This document shows, one piece after another, positions 35,180 through 44,941 of a stretch of 64,000 bases of DNA (position 1 is its first letter; each line of letters begins with the position of its first letter). The notes beneath the pieces are model-generated. The model made no database searches. It was not told the DNA's origin and saw nothing but the letters and a program-made list of their open reading frames with translations. Source of the stretch: Pseudoduganella aquatica. Lineage in GTDB: Bacteria > Pseudomonadota > Gammaproteobacteria > Burkholderiales > Burkholderiaceae_D. Made by a program: the position numbers and the translations under genes. The stretch is from positions 218,559 to 282,558 of the forward strand of contig NZ_WWCU01000004.1 of assembly GCF_009857595.1 (NCBI RefSeq). The letters are read 5' to 3'.

Positions 35180-36883
35180 TCAGTCGGCGGCGTAGATGTC
35201 GTTGTGGATGGTCTCTTTCACGAACAGGGCGCCGATGACTGCGGTGATCAGCGCGATCACAATCGGATACCACAGGCCGTAGTAGATGTCGCCCTTGAAG
35301 GCCACCAGCGCGAACGAGATGGTAGGCAGTAGGCCGCCGAACCAGCCGTTGCCGATATGGTATGGCAGCGACATCGAGGTGTAGCGGATGCGGGTTGGGA
35401 ACATCTCCACCAGCATGGCGGCGATCGGGCCGTACACCATGGTCACATACAGCACCAGGATGAACAGGATCAGTACCATCATCGGTTTGTTCATCTGGGC
35501 TTCGTCAGCCTTGGCTGGGTAGCCTGCGGCCTTGATCGCGCCGGCGACTTCCTTCTTCAGAGCCGCTTCGGTGTCCTTGCTGGCCTTGTCGAAGTTCAGG
35601 CCGTCAGGCGTCATGGTGGCGTTGAAGGCGCTGATTTCCTTGTCGCCCACCTTGATTTTGGCAACCGTGCCTGGCGCAGCTTCCACAGTGGTGTAAGCAA
35701 CCGAAGCGCTGGACAGCATGCCGGTGGCGATGTCGCACGAGGATGGGAATTTCTTGGTGCCGGTAGGGTTGAACTGGAAGTGGCAGGAAGCTGGATCAGC
35801 CACCACCACCACTGGCGAGTTTTTCAGTGCGGCTTCCAGTGCAGGGTTGCCGTAGTGGGTCAGCGCGCCGAACAGCGGGAAGTAGGTTGCAGCAGCAATC
35901 ACGCAGCCGCCCAGGATGATCCATTTGCGGCCGATCTTATCCGACAGCATGCCGAAGAAGATGAAGAACGGAGTTGCCAGCGCCAGCGACAGCGCGGTCA
36001 TGATGTTGGCGTTGGGGCCGTCGATCTTCAGCACCTGGGTCATGAAGAACAGGGCGTAGAACTGGCCGGTGTACCAGACCACTGCCTGGCCCATGGTCAG
36101 GCCGACCAGCGCCAGGATCACCACTTTCAGGTTGCGCCATTGGCCGAAAGCTTCGCTCAGCGGGGCCTTGGAGGTTTTGCCTTCCGCTTTCATCTTGGCG
36201 AAGGCTGGCGATTCATTCATGGACAGGCGGATCCACACCGAGACGCCGAGCAGCAGCACGGAGACCAGGAAGGGAATGCGCCAGCCCCAGGCGTTGAAGG
36301 CTTCTTCGCCGGTGGCGGTGCGGGTGCCCAGGATCACCAGCAGGGACAGGAACAGACCCAGGGTGGCCGTGGTCTGGATCCATGCGGTGAAGGAGCCGCG
36401 CTTGCCTTCCGGCGCATGTTCCGCGACGTAGGTGGCTGCGCCGCCGTACTCGCCGCCCAGCGCCAGGCCCTGCAGGATGCGCAGCGTGACCAGGATGATG
36501 GGGGCGGCGATGCCGATGGCGGCATAGCCCGGCAGCAGGCCGACAATGAAGGTGGACGCACCCATGATCAGGATGGTGACCAGGAAGGTGTATTTGCGGC
36601 CGATCATGTCACCCAGGCGGCCGAACACCAGCGCGCCGAAGGGGCGCACGATGAAGCCGGCGGCGAAGGCCAGCAGGGCGAAAATGAAGGTGGTGGTAGG
36701 ATCGCCGATAAAGAACTGCTTGGCGATGATGGATGCGAGCGAGCCGTACAGATAAAAGTCGTACCACTCGAATACGGTGCCCAGCGAGGACGCGAAGATG
36801 ACTTTCTTTTCTTCCGCCGTCATGGGCGATACTTTGCCGCCCGTGTTGCGCAAGCCGTTGGCGGTGCCGGATGCTGTTGCCAT
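35180..36883 (-). CDS. MHS-type MFS transporter with large inserted domain
   Basis: 567 residues, TGGAG upstream of the ATG. It belongs to the metabolite:H+ symporter branch of the major facilitator superfamily (ASSLGTVFEWYDFYLYGSLA, then GRLGDMIGRKYTF and LALGGEYGGAATYVAEHAP). Typical members have 430-450 residues; here about 125 extra residues (about 342-466, with Cys367 and Cys383) interrupt the second half between membrane helices, most likely on the periplasmic side. The inserted part has beta-like and helical stretches and no hydrophobic segment. The gene is divergent from the thiolase operon across 223 bases, so it may import that pathway's substrate. Confidence 0.88.
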   Translation of the reverse strand: MATASGTANGLRNTGGKVSPMTAEEKKVIFASSLGTVFEWYDFYLYGSLASIIAKQFFIGDPTTTFIFALLAFAAGFIVRPFGALVFGRLGDMIGRKYTFLVTILIMGASTFIVGLLPGYAAIGIAAPIILVTLRILQGLALGGEYGGAATYVAEHAPEGKRGSFTAWIQTTATLGLFLSLLVILGTRTATGEEAFNAWGWRIPFLVSVLLLGVSVWIRLSMNESPAFAKMKAEGKTSKAPLSEAFGQWRNLKVVILALVGLTMGQAVVWYTGQFYALFFMTQVLKIDGPNANIMTALSLALATPFFIFFGMLSDKIGRKWIILGGCVIAAATYFPLFGALTHYGNPALEAALKNSPVVVVADPASCHFQFNPTGTKKFPSSCDIATGMLSSASVAYTTVEAAPGTVAKIKVGDKEISAFNATMTPDGLNFDKASKDTEAALKKEVAGAIKAAGYPAKADEAQMNKPMMVLILFILVLYVTMVYGPIAAMLVEMFPTRIRYTSMSLPYHIGNGWFGGLLPTISFALVAFKGDIYYGLWYPIVIALITAVIGALFVKETIHNDIYAAD

Positions 36884-37106
36884 GATTTGTCTCCATATAA
36901 TTATTGAACCCGAAAGCCAATTCGTTGTTACTTCATTAGCTTGGATGCACTATGGACGCTTAACCTTACGTCATGCTTGCTTGAAACTTACGGCAAGCTT
37001 ACAAGTGAGCAGGGCTGGAAAAGCACGCTGGAAAATTTGCGAACGACCGTACTAAAATATGATATTCTGGGTAAATCGACTATAAACATCTCACCAGGAG
37101 ACAAAG

Positions 37107-38285
37107 ATGACTGATGCCGTGATCGTTTCGACCGCCCGTACTGGCCTGGCCAAATCGTGGAAGGGCGCTTTCAACATGACGCACGGCGCCACGCTGGGCG
37201 GCCACGCCCTGCAGGCGGCCATTGCGCGCGCCAATATCGAGGCGGGCGAAGTGGAGGACGTGCTGATCGGCTGTGCCAATCCGGAAGGCGCCACCGGTGG
37301 CAATATCGCGCGCCAGATTGCGCTGCGCGCCGGTTGCCCTGTGACCACCGCCGGCATGACCATCAACCGCTTCTGCTCGTCCGGCCTGCAGACCATCGCC
37401 ACCGCAGCGCAGTCCATCATTGCCGGCCAGGGCGACATCTTTGCCGCCGGCGGCGTGGAATCGATCTCCTGCGTGCAGCAGGAAATGAATCTGCATATGT
37501 ACAAGGAAGTCTGGCTGTCGCAGAACAAGCCGGAAATCTACTGGAGCATGCTGCAAACCGCTGAAACCGTGGCCAAGCGCTACGGCATCAGCAAGGAGCG
37601 CCAGGACGAATACGGCGTGCAAAGCCAGCAGCGCGCCGCCGCAGCCCAGGCGGCAGGCCTGTTCAATGCCGAAATCGTGCCGATGACCACGGTCATGGGC
37701 GTGGCCGACAAGGCCAGCGGCATGCTGCTGAGCCGTGAAGTGACCATCTCGGCGGACGAAGGCATCCGCGCCGACACGACGCTGGAAGCCGTGTCCAAGA
37801 TCCGCACCGCCATGCCGGGCGGCGTGATCACCGCCGGCAACGCCAGCCAGTTCTCGGACGGCGCCTCGGTCGCCATCGTGATGAATGCGAAAGTGGCGGA
37901 AGCCAAGGGCCTGCAGCCACTGGGCATCTTCCGCGGCTTCGCCGTGGCCGGCTGCGAGCCGGATGAAATGGGCATCGGCCCCGTGTTCGCCATACCCAAG
38001 CTGCTTAAGCAGGCCGGCCTGAAGGTGGAAGACATCGGCCTGTGGGAGCTGAACGAAGCCTTTGCCGTGCAGGTGCTGTACTGCGCCGACAAGCTGGGCA
38101 TCCCGATGGAGCGCCTGAACGTGAACGGCGGCGCCATCGCCGTGGGCCATCCTTACGGCGTGTCAGGCGCCCGCCTGACCGGCCACGCGCTGATCGAAGG
38201 CAAGCGCCGTGGCGTGAAATACGTGGTGGTGACCATGTGCATCGGCGGCGGCCAAGGCGCTGCGGGCCTGTTCGAAGTCGTATAA
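37107..38285 (+). CDS. Acetyl-CoA acyltransferase (thiolase)
   Basis: 392 residues, CAGGAGA upstream. A thiolase that either cleaves 3-ketoacyl-CoA or condenses acyl-CoAs. All active-site blocks are present: the nucleophile Cys in NRFCSSGLQ, the His in [16 protein letters not shown] and the second Cys in [12 protein letters not shown]. The length fits the degradative class. First gene of a five-gene run (thiolase, acyl-CoA dehydrogenase, SDR, CurA-type reductase, SDR). A hairpin lies between it and the next gene. Confidence 0.94.
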   Translation: MTDAVIVSTARTGLAKSWKGAFNMTHGATLGGHALQAAIARANIEAGEVEDVLIGCANPEGATGGNIARQIALRAGCPVTTAGMTINRFCSSGLQTIATAAQSIIAGQGDIFAAGGVESISCVQQEMNLHMYKEVWLSQNKPEIYWSMLQTAETVAKRYGISKERQDEYGVQSQQRAAAAQAAGLFNAEIVPMTTVMGVADKASGMLLSREVTISADEGIRADTTLEAVSKIRTAMPGGVITAGNASQFSDGASVAIVMNAKVAEAKGLQPLGIFRGFAVAGCEPDEMGIGPVFAIPKLLKQAGLKVEDIGLWELNEAFAVQVLYCADKLGIPMERLNVNGGAIAVGHPYGVSGARLTGHALIEGKRRGVKYVVVTMCIGGGQGAAGLFEVV

Positions 38286-38295
38286 AGCAGCAAGC

Positions 38296-38321
38296 ACGGG
38301 CGCTCGGAGAAGCGCCCGTTT
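38296..38321 (+). terminator. Weak terminator or processing hairpin inside the acyl-CoA operon
   Basis: A perfect 9-bp stem (ACGGGCGCT at 38296-38304, AGCGCCCGT at 38311-38319) is followed by only three T residues. Its position after the thiolase gene suggests partial termination, giving more thiolase than downstream enzymes, or an mRNA-stabilising end. Confidence 0.55.
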
Positions 38322-38346
38322 CATAATTAGATTCCTGAGACTACCT

Positions 38347-40227
38347 ATGCAATCCAAACTCCTGTCGCGGCGCGACATCGATTTCCTATTGTATGAATGG
38401 CTGGACGTGGAGGCGCTGAACCAGCGCCCGCGCTTCCAGGACCACAGCCGCGAGACCTTCAACGCGGCCATCGATACGGCCGAGCAGATCGCCACCGACC
38501 TGTTTGCGCCCCATAACAAAAAGAGCGACCTGCAGGAGCCGCACGCGGTGCCGGGCGAGCATTGCCTGGAAGTGAAGATCATCCCCGAGGTGAAGGCCGC
38601 GCTGGACGCCTATGTGGGCGCCGGCCTGCTGGCGGCGGGCCAGGACTATGAGCTTGGCGGCATGCAGCTGCCGGTCACGGTGGAGAAGGTGCTGGCCGCT
38701 TACTTCACGGCGGCCAATGTCTCGACCACGTCCTATCTCTTCCTCACCATAGGCAATGCCAACACGCTGCTGAAGACCGGTACGCCGGAGCAGGTGCGCC
38801 GCTACGTGCGGCCGATGTTCGAGGGGCGCTTCTTCGGCACCATGTGCTTGTCCGAGCCGCAGGCCGGTTCCAGCCTGTCCGACATCACCACCCGCGCGGA
38901 CGCGGACCCGGTGCAAGGCCTGGATGGCGAGCGCCAGTACCGGCTGAGCGGCAACAAGATGTGGATCTCGGCCGGCGAGCACGATTTGGCGGGCAATATC
39001 GTCCACCTGGTGCTGGCCAAGATCCCCGGCGCGGACGGCAAGCTGATCCCGGGCGTCAAAGGCATCTCGCTGTTCATCGTGCCCAAGTTCCTGGTCAACG
39101 AAGACGGCACGCTGGGCGAGCGCAACGACGTGGTGCTGGCGGGCCTGAACCACAAGATGGGCAACCGCGGCACCAGCAACTGCCTGCTCAACTTCGGCGA
39201 GGGCAAGTTCAAGCCGCAGGGAAAGGGCGGCGCCATCGGCTACCTGGTCGGTAATCCGCACCAGGGCCTGGCCAATATGTTCCACATGATGAACGAGGCG
39301 CGTATCGGCGTGGGCGCGGGTGCTGCGGTGCTGGGCTATACCGGCTACCTGCACTCGCTGGACTACGCGCGCAACCGTCCGCAAGGCCGCCACCCGGCCG
39401 CCAAGGATCCGGCGCAGCCGCAGCTGCCCATCATGGCGCACACCGACGTGCGCCGCATGCTGCTGGCGCAGAAGGCCTACAGCGAAGGCGCACTGGCGCT
39501 GGTGCTGTACAGCTCCCGCCTGGTGGACGAGCAGCAGACCGCCGCCACGCCGGAAGCGCGCGAACATGCGGGGCGGCTGCTGGACTTCCTCACGCCCATT
39601 ACCAAATCCTGGCCTTCGCAATGGTGCGTGGAGGCCAACAGCCTGGCGATACAGGTGCACGGCGGCTACGGCTACACCCGCGAATACAATGTGGAGCAGT
39701 TCTACCGCGACAACCGCCTGAACGCCATCCACGAAGGCACGCACGGCATCCACGGCCTGGATCTGCTGGGCCGCAAGGTGGCTATGCAGGACGGTGCGCT
39801 GTTCAAGGCCCTCGCCGGCCAGGTGCGCAAGACCGTGGACCGCGCCGCGTCGGCCAATCCGCAGCACGCGCTGTCCGCCGAGCTGCGCGTGCAGGCGGAC
39901 GCGCTGGCCGCTGCGCTGCGCCGCATCACCCACGTTACGCAGGCGCTGTACGCGGCGGGCGATATGAACAAGACGCTGGCCAACGCCAGCACCTATCTGG
40001 AAGCGATGGGCCATATCGTGGTGGCGTGGATGTGGCTGGAGCAGGCCGTGGTGGCCGCTGGCGCGCTGGCTGCAGGGGCGGCGGGCGATGATGCCAACTT
40101 CTACCAGGGCAAGCTGCAAGCCTGCCGCTACTTCTTCCGCTGGGAGCTGCCCAAGGTGCAGCAGCAGCTCGAGCTGCTGGAAAGCATAGACACAACCACG
40201 CTGGACATGCAGGATGCGTGGTTCTAA
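38347..40227 (+). CDS. Acyl-CoA dehydrogenase, long form with C-terminal domain
   Basis: 626 residues, longer than the usual 380-400. The dehydrogenase core includes GTMCLSEPQAGSSLSD (FAD/substrate loop), NKMWISAGEHD and IQVHGGYGYTREYNVEQFYR with the downstream EGTHGIHGLDLLGRK that normally carries the active-site Glu. A helical extension of about 120 residues follows, as in the AidB-like and FadE-like 600-residue class. It oxidises acyl-CoA to enoyl-CoA in the cytoplasm. The start lacks a strong ribosome site. Confidence 0.93.
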   Translation: MQSKLLSRRDIDFLLYEWLDVEALNQRPRFQDHSRETFNAAIDTAEQIATDLFAPHNKKSDLQEPHAVPGEHCLEVKIIPEVKAALDAYVGAGLLAAGQDYELGGMQLPVTVEKVLAAYFTAANVSTTSYLFLTIGNANTLLKTGTPEQVRRYVRPMFEGRFFGTMCLSEPQAGSSLSDITTRADADPVQGLDGERQYRLSGNKMWISAGEHDLAGNIVHLVLAKIPGADGKLIPGVKGISLFIVPKFLVNEDGTLGERNDVVLAGLNHKMGNRGTSNCLLNFGEGKFKPQGKGGAIGYLVGNPHQGLANMFHMMNEARIGVGAGAAVLGYTGYLHSLDYARNRPQGRHPAAKDPAQPQLPIMAHTDVRRMLLAQKAYSEGALALVLYSSRLVDEQQTAATPEAREHAGRLLDFLTPITKSWPSQWCVEANSLAIQVHGGYGYTREYNVEQFYRDNRLNAIHEGTHGIHGLDLLGRKVAMQDGALFKALAGQVRKTVDRAASANPQHALSAELRVQADALAAALRRITHVTQALYAAGDMNKTLANASTYLEAMGHIVVAWMWLEQAVVAAGALAAGAAGDDANFYQGKLQACRYFFRWELPKVQQQLELLESIDTTTLDMQDAWF

Positions 40228-40260
40228 CTAAAACGACTAAATCTGACCGGAGACCAAGAT

Positions 40261-41043
40261 ATGCGCACTACCCAAGAATTATTCAGCCTGCAAGGCAAAA
40301 CCGCACTGGTGACGGGCGGCTCGCGCGGCCTGGGCCTGCAAATGGCGCTGGCGCTGGGCGAGCAGGGCGCCAAAGTGGTGCTGTCCTCGCGCAAGCAGTC
40401 GGACCTGGATGAAGCCGTGGCCATACTGGCCAAGCACGGCGTGACGGCCTACGCCATCGCGGCGGACCTGGCCAAGGAAGCGGCCGTTGGCCCGCTGGTG
40501 GACGCGGCGCTGGAAAAACTGGGCGGCCATATCGACATCCTGGTCAACAACGCCGGCGCCACCTGGGGCGCGCCGGCCGAGGACTACCCGCTGGAGGCGT
40601 GGGACAAGGTGATGAACCTGAACATCCGCAGCATCTTCCTGGTGTCGCAGGCTGTGGGCAAGCGTTCGATGATACCGCGCAAATACGGCCGCATCATCAA
40701 CATCGCCTCCATCGCCGGCCTGGCTGGCAACCCGCCCGGCATGCAGACCATCGCCTACAACACCTCCAAGGCGGCGGTGATCAACTTCACCCGCACGCTG
40801 GCGGCGGAATGGGGCGTGCACGGCATTACCGTCAACGCGATTGCGCCGGGCTTCTTCCCGTCCAAGATGACCGCTGGCCTGCTGGCCGCGCTGGGCGAGG
40901 AGCAGATGGCCGCCGAAGCGCCGCTGCGTCGCCTGGGCGATGACGAAGACCTGAAAGGCCCCGTGGTGCTGCTGGCGTCCGACGCGGGCAAACACATCAC
41001 CGGCCAGACCCTGCCGGTGGACGGCGGCGTGTCCGCACTGTAA
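40261..41043 (+). CDS. Short-chain dehydrogenase/reductase
   Basis: 260 residues, GGAG upstream. Classical SDR: TGGSRGLGLQ cofactor loop, NNAGATWG, catalytic Ser in NIASIAG and YNTSKAA (Tyr and Lys), PGFFPSKMT after. Absence of an acidic residue right after the second strand (SSRKQ) suggests NADP(H). In this operon it could oxidise a 3-hydroxyacyl-CoA to the ketoacyl-CoA cleaved by the thiolase, a step for which no dedicated gene is present. Confidence 0.92.
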   Translation: MRTTQELFSLQGKTALVTGGSRGLGLQMALALGEQGAKVVLSSRKQSDLDEAVAILAKHGVTAYAIAADLAKEAAVGPLVDAALEKLGGHIDILVNNAGATWGAPAEDYPLEAWDKVMNLNIRSIFLVSQAVGKRSMIPRKYGRIINIASIAGLAGNPPGMQTIAYNTSKAAVINFTRTLAAEWGVHGITVNAIAPGFFPSKMTAGLLAALGEEQMAAEAPLRRLGDDEDLKGPVVLLASDAGKHITGQTLPVDGGVSAL

Positions 41044-41053
41044 GGAGAACGGC

Positions 41054-42049
41054 ATGAACACTTATCAGCGCATGGTCCTGGCCTCCCGCCCCAGCGGCGA
41101 GGTCCAAGCCTCCGACTTCCGCCTGGAGACGGCCGATGTTCCCGCCATTGCGGACGGCCAGATCCTGATCCGCAACCATTATTTGTCGCTGGACCCGTAT
41201 ATGCGCGGTCGCATGAGCGACGCCAAGAGCTACGCCGAGCCGCAGCCGCTGGACGCGACCATGATAGGCGGCACCGTCGGCCAGGTGGTCGAATCCAAAC
41301 ACCCCAAGTTCGCTGCCGGCGATTTCGTGGCGGGCATGTTTGGCTGGTCGGAGATCGGCGTGTCCGACGGCGCGCTGCTGCGCAAGCTGGACACCACGCA
41401 TATCCCGCTGTCGGCCTATCTCGGCCCGGTCGGCATGCCAGGCATGACGGCGTGGTTCGGCTTCAACCAGATCATGCAGGCCAAGGCCGGCGAGACCGTG
41501 GTGGTATCCGCAGCCAGCGGCGCGGTGGGCAGCGTGGTTGGGCAACTGGCCAAGCTGCGCGGCTGCCGCGCAGTGGGCATTGCGGGCGGCAAGGACAAAT
41601 GCGACTACGTGGTCAATGAACTGGGCTTCGACGCCTGCATAGACTACAAGGCCGGCAATCTGGAGGGCGACCTGGCCGCCGCCACCCCGGACGGCGTGGA
41701 CGCCATCTTTGAAAACGTGGGCGGCGCCGTGTTCGACGCGGCGCTGGCGCGCACCAACGCCTTCGCCCGCGTGGCGCTGTGCGGCATGATCGCAGGCTAC
41801 AACGGCGAAGACGTCCCCATCCGAAACGCGCGCGTGCTGCTGACCAACCGGCTGACGGTGCGCGGCTTTATCGTCTCCGAGCATATGGAGCTGTGGCCGC
41901 AAGGCTTGACCGAGCTGGGCGGGCTGGTGGCCACCGGCAAGCTGAAATACCGTGAATCGATAGCGGACGGCCTGGCCGCCGCACCGGAAGCATTCATGGG
42001 CCTGCTCAAAGGCAAGAACTTCGGTAAACAATTGGTCAAGCTCATCTAA
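41054..42049 (+). CDS. NADP-dependent oxidoreductase of the MDR superfamily (CurA-like)
   Basis: 331 residues, AAGGAGA upstream. Zinc-free medium-chain reductase: NHYLSLDPYMRGRM near the start, GMPGMTAWFG, the Rossmann motif AASGAVGSVVGQLAKLRGCR and IAGGKDKCDYV, and FENVGGAVFDAAL. It resembles curcumin reductase CurA and 2-alkenal/leukotriene B4 reductases that reduce enone double bonds. It probably reduces an unsaturated intermediate of the same pathway. Ten bases after the SDR gene. Confidence 0.9.
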   Translation: MNTYQRMVLASRPSGEVQASDFRLETADVPAIADGQILIRNHYLSLDPYMRGRMSDAKSYAEPQPLDATMIGGTVGQVVESKHPKFAAGDFVAGMFGWSEIGVSDGALLRKLDTTHIPLSAYLGPVGMPGMTAWFGFNQIMQAKAGETVVVSAASGAVGSVVGQLAKLRGCRAVGIAGGKDKCDYVVNELGFDACIDYKAGNLEGDLAAATPDGVDAIFENVGGAVFDAALARTNAFARVALCGMIAGYNGEDVPIRNARVLLTNRLTVRGFIVSEHMELWPQGLTELGGLVATGKLKYRESIADGLAAAPEAFMGLLKGKNFGKQLVKLI

Positions 42050-42060
42050 GGCGGACATTC

Positions 42061-42975
42061 ATGAAAAATTTCCAAGACAAAGTAGCCGTCATCACCGGCG
42101 GCGCAGCCGGCCTGGGCCGTGAGTTCGCCATCAAGGCGCACAAGCTGGGCATGAAGCTGGTGCTGGCCGACGTGCAGCAGGACGCGCTGGACAAGACCGT
42201 GGCCGAGCTGAAGGAGCAGGGCGCGCAGGTGATCGGCCTGATCTGCGACGTCCGCAAGGGCGAGCAGGTGCAGGCGCTGGCCGACGCCACCATGAAGGAA
42301 TTCGGCTCGGTGCACCTGGTGTTCAACAACGCCGGCGTGGGTTCGGGCGGGCTGATCTGGGAAAACACGGTGGCGGACTGGGAGTGGGTACTGGGCGTCA
42401 ACGTCTGGGGCGTGATCCACGGCGTGCGCATCTTCACCAAGCTGATGCTGGAATGCGCGAAGAAGGAAGAGGGCTACGAGGGGCATATCGTGAACACGTC
42501 CTCGATGGCGGGCGTGGTCAATCCGACGGCGATGGGCGTCTACAATGTGTCCAAGCATGCGGTGGTGTCGCTGTCCGAGACGCTGTATCACGACCTGAAC
42601 TTGGTGGATGCGCCCATCGGCGCGTCGGTGCTGTGCCCGTTCTTCGTCCCGACCGGCATCAACCAGTCGCACCGCAACCGTCCGGACGACGTGAAAATGG
42701 ACGCCAAGCCCACGCGCAGCCAGCTGGCTTCGCAGGCGATGACGGACAAAGCCGTCACATCGGGCAAGGTCACCGCCGAGGATGTGGCCAACATCACCTT
42801 CCAGGCGATCGCGGACGGCCAGTTCTACATTTACACGCATCCGCAGGCGCTGGGCGGCTTGAAAACGCGCATGGAAGACATGACCACCGGCCGCAACCCG
42901 ACCGACCCCAACGACGCCACCCCGCACATCCGCCAGATGCTGAAGGACATGGTGAAAGGCGGTAGCGCGGGCTGA
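42061..42975 (+). CDS. Short-chain dehydrogenase/reductase, C-terminally extended
   Basis: 304 residues, AAGGCGG upstream. SDR motifs: TGGAAGLGREF, a second-strand Asp (LADVQQ) favouring NAD(H), NNAGVGSGG, Ser in NTSSMAG, YNVSKHA (Tyr/Lys). It is about 45 residues longer than its neighbour's class, and not a close duplicate of it. Last gene of the acyl-CoA operon, 11 bases after the CurA-like gene. Confidence 0.92.
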   Translation: MKNFQDKVAVITGGAAGLGREFAIKAHKLGMKLVLADVQQDALDKTVAELKEQGAQVIGLICDVRKGEQVQALADATMKEFGSVHLVFNNAGVGSGGLIWENTVADWEWVLGVNVWGVIHGVRIFTKLMLECAKKEEGYEGHIVNTSSMAGVVNPTAMGVYNVSKHAVVSLSETLYHDLNLVDAPIGASVLCPFFVPTGINQSHRNRPDDVKMDAKPTRSQLASQAMTDKAVTSGKVTAEDVANITFQAIADGQFYIYTHPQALGGLKTRMEDMTTGRNPTDPNDATPHIRQMLKDMVKGGSAG

Positions 42976-43023
42976 GGCCTGCATGCGACAATTGTGCTTT
43001 CGCATTCATGGAGCACAGCAGGC

Positions 43024-43455
43024 ATGAGCACTCGGCACGATATCCGCTTCGGCGACTGGACCGAACTGCAGCGGGACGCGAAGATCATCCGCATGGAGGT
43101 CTTCGTGGTGGAGCAGAACGTTCCCGCCGAACTGGAGATGGACAACAACGACGCGGCCTGCCTGCATGCCGTGGCTTATGACGCGGCCGGCTTGCCGATC
43201 GGCACCGGCCGCCTGCTGCCGGACGGCCATATCGGCCGCATGGCGGTGCGCAAGGCGGGGCGCGGCACCGGCATCGGCGGCGCGCTGCTGGAGGGGCTGA
43301 TGGAGCAGGCCAAGCTGCGCGGCCACAAGCGTGTAGTGCTCGGCGCGCAGACGCACGCCGCCGCGTTCTACGAAAAGCACGGCTTCGCCATCGTCGGCGA
43401 GGAATTCATGGAAGCGGGCATTCCGCACGTGGAGATGGCGCATTCCTTTGAATGA
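43024..43455 (+). CDS. GNAT-family acetyltransferase (ElaA/YjcF-like)
   Basis: 143 residues from the ATG at 43024; the frame opens ten codons earlier. Acetyl-CoA loop VRKAGRGTGIGGALL, C-terminal AAFYEKHGFAIVGEEFMEAG and an early VFVVEQNVPAELEMD typical of the ElaA/YjcF group. Substrate unknown. Its last 50 bases overlap the converging MFS gene. Confidence 0.87.
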   Translation: MSTRHDIRFGDWTELQRDAKIIRMEVFVVEQNVPAELEMDNNDAACLHAVAYDAAGLPIGTGRLLPDGHIGRMAVRKAGRGTGIGGALLEGLMEQAKLRGHKRVVLGAQTHAAAFYEKHGFAIVGEEFMEAGIPHVEMAHSFE

Positions 43456-44812
43456 TGCCTGCGGCGGCCAGGGACAGTACGGCGGCGACGCCGAACGCGG
43501 CCTGCATGCCGCCCAGCGCATACAGGGCGCCCATGGCCGACGCGCCGGTAATCAATCCCAGGTTGCGTGACAGATTGAGCAAGCCGGACACCACGCCGCG
43601 CTGGCTTGCTTCGACGTCCGCCATGACGGCGGTGTTGTTCGCCGCCTGGAACAGGGCATAGCCTGCGGTGATCAGCGCCAGCGGAGCGATGTAGCCCGGC
43701 ACGCCGTAACTGGCGGCCATCCAGGGCAGGGCGGCTGCGCCCGCAGCCATACCAGCCAATCCGGCCAGGCCTGCGCGGCGCGCGCCCATGCTATCCACCA
43801 GGCGCCCGGCCGGGACGCCGCTCAGCGCGGCCACCAGCGGGCCGGTCGACATCACCAGGCCAATTTGCGCCGCCTCCAGCCCCAGCATGCCCCCAAGATA
43901 GAACGGCCCCACCACCAGCGTAGCCATGACCACCGTGGTCACGAGGGCGCTCGCAGCAAAACCCGCTCCCAGTACGGGATGGCGCAGCATCTCCATGCGG
44001 ATCAGCGGCGAGGCGGACTTCTTCTGCGCCAGCGCGAACAGTCCGCCGCAGGCCGCCGCGCCCAGCAGCAATAGCGCGTTCGTCCAGCCGAAGTGCCCGC
44101 GTCCCAGCGTCATGGCAAGCGAGAATGCGGCCAGCGTCAGCGCAAGCAGCAAGGTGCCCAGCTGGTCGAATTTGGGCCGGGGAGCGTCCGCAGCAGGGGC
44201 GTCGGCGGGCAGGAAGCGATAGGCGAGCAGGGCGGCGAGCGCGCCCAGCGGAACGCTGATCCAGAAAATCGCCGGCCACCCGGCAAGTGCGATCAACCCG
44301 CCACCCGCCGTTGGTCCGAGGGCCGTGCCGACGGCGGACATGGTGCCCAGCAGACCCATGGCGGTGCCGGTCCTTTCCTTGGGCACGGCGCTGGCTGCAA
44401 ACGCCATCGCCAGGGACATCATGGCGGCGGCGCCCAAGCCTTGCAGCGCGCGCGCCGCGATCAGCTGCCACAGTTCCCCAGCCAGGCCGCACAAGGCCGA
44501 GGCCACCGTGAACAGCGCCACCCCGGCTATGAGCAGCCTGCGCCTGCCCAGCAGGTCGCCCAGCCGTCCCACGCTCACGATCAGGGTGGTGATAGCCAGT
44601 AGATAGGCCAGCACCACCCACTGAACCTGCTGGAAAGACGCATGGAAGCTGGCCGCCAGCGTCGGTAATGCGACGTTGGCAATACTGGTGCCCAGCGAGG
44701 ACAGCAGCGTCGTCAGCGAAAGCGCGGCCAGCGCCTGCCGGGCTGCGGCCGTGAGGGGGATGGGGAGCGCGCCTGGAATCGCTTCCGGAAGCTGGATGGG
44801 CCGGGTTTTCAT
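43406..44812 (-). CDS. MFS drug-efflux-type transporter (DHA2-like)
   Basis: 468 residues. Early motif D1-like LSSLGTSIANVALPTLAASF, motif A SVGRLGDLLGRRRLLIAG, and motif C-like GLLGTMSAVGTALGPTAGGG mark a drug:H+ antiporter. About 12-14 hydrophobic segments. It is divergent from the LysR-type gene at 44942, the usual layout of a pump and its regulator. The 3' end overlaps the GNAT gene by 50 bases in the opposite direction. Confidence 0.9.
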   Translation of the reverse strand: MKTRPIQLPEAIPGALPIPLTAAARQALAALSLTTLLSSLGTSIANVALPTLAASFHASFQQVQWVVLAYLLAITTLIVSVGRLGDLLGRRRLLIAGVALFTVASALCGLAGELWQLIAARALQGLGAAAMMSLAMAFAASAVPKERTGTAMGLLGTMSAVGTALGPTAGGGLIALAGWPAIFWISVPLGALAALLAYRFLPADAPAADAPRPKFDQLGTLLLALTLAAFSLAMTLGRGHFGWTNALLLLGAAACGGLFALAQKKSASPLIRMEMLRHPVLGAGFAASALVTTVVMATLVVGPFYLGGMLGLEAAQIGLVMSTGPLVAALSGVPAGRLVDSMGARRAGLAGLAGMAAGAAALPWMAASYGVPGYIAPLALITAGYALFQAANNTAVMADVEASQRGVVSGLLNLSRNLGLITGASAMGALYALGGMQAAFGVAAVLSLAAAGIIQRNAPSPRAECPLP

Positions 44813-44941
44813 GCTGGTTCTCCTGCGGATTGGTCAGCATTGATCGTACCCGCGCGCCATAGATGGCGGAAGGCGCAGCGGTTGCAGCTTATTAGTGCAC
44901 CGCACGCCATATACGCCGTGGTTCCGTGCTATCGTTGCCGC

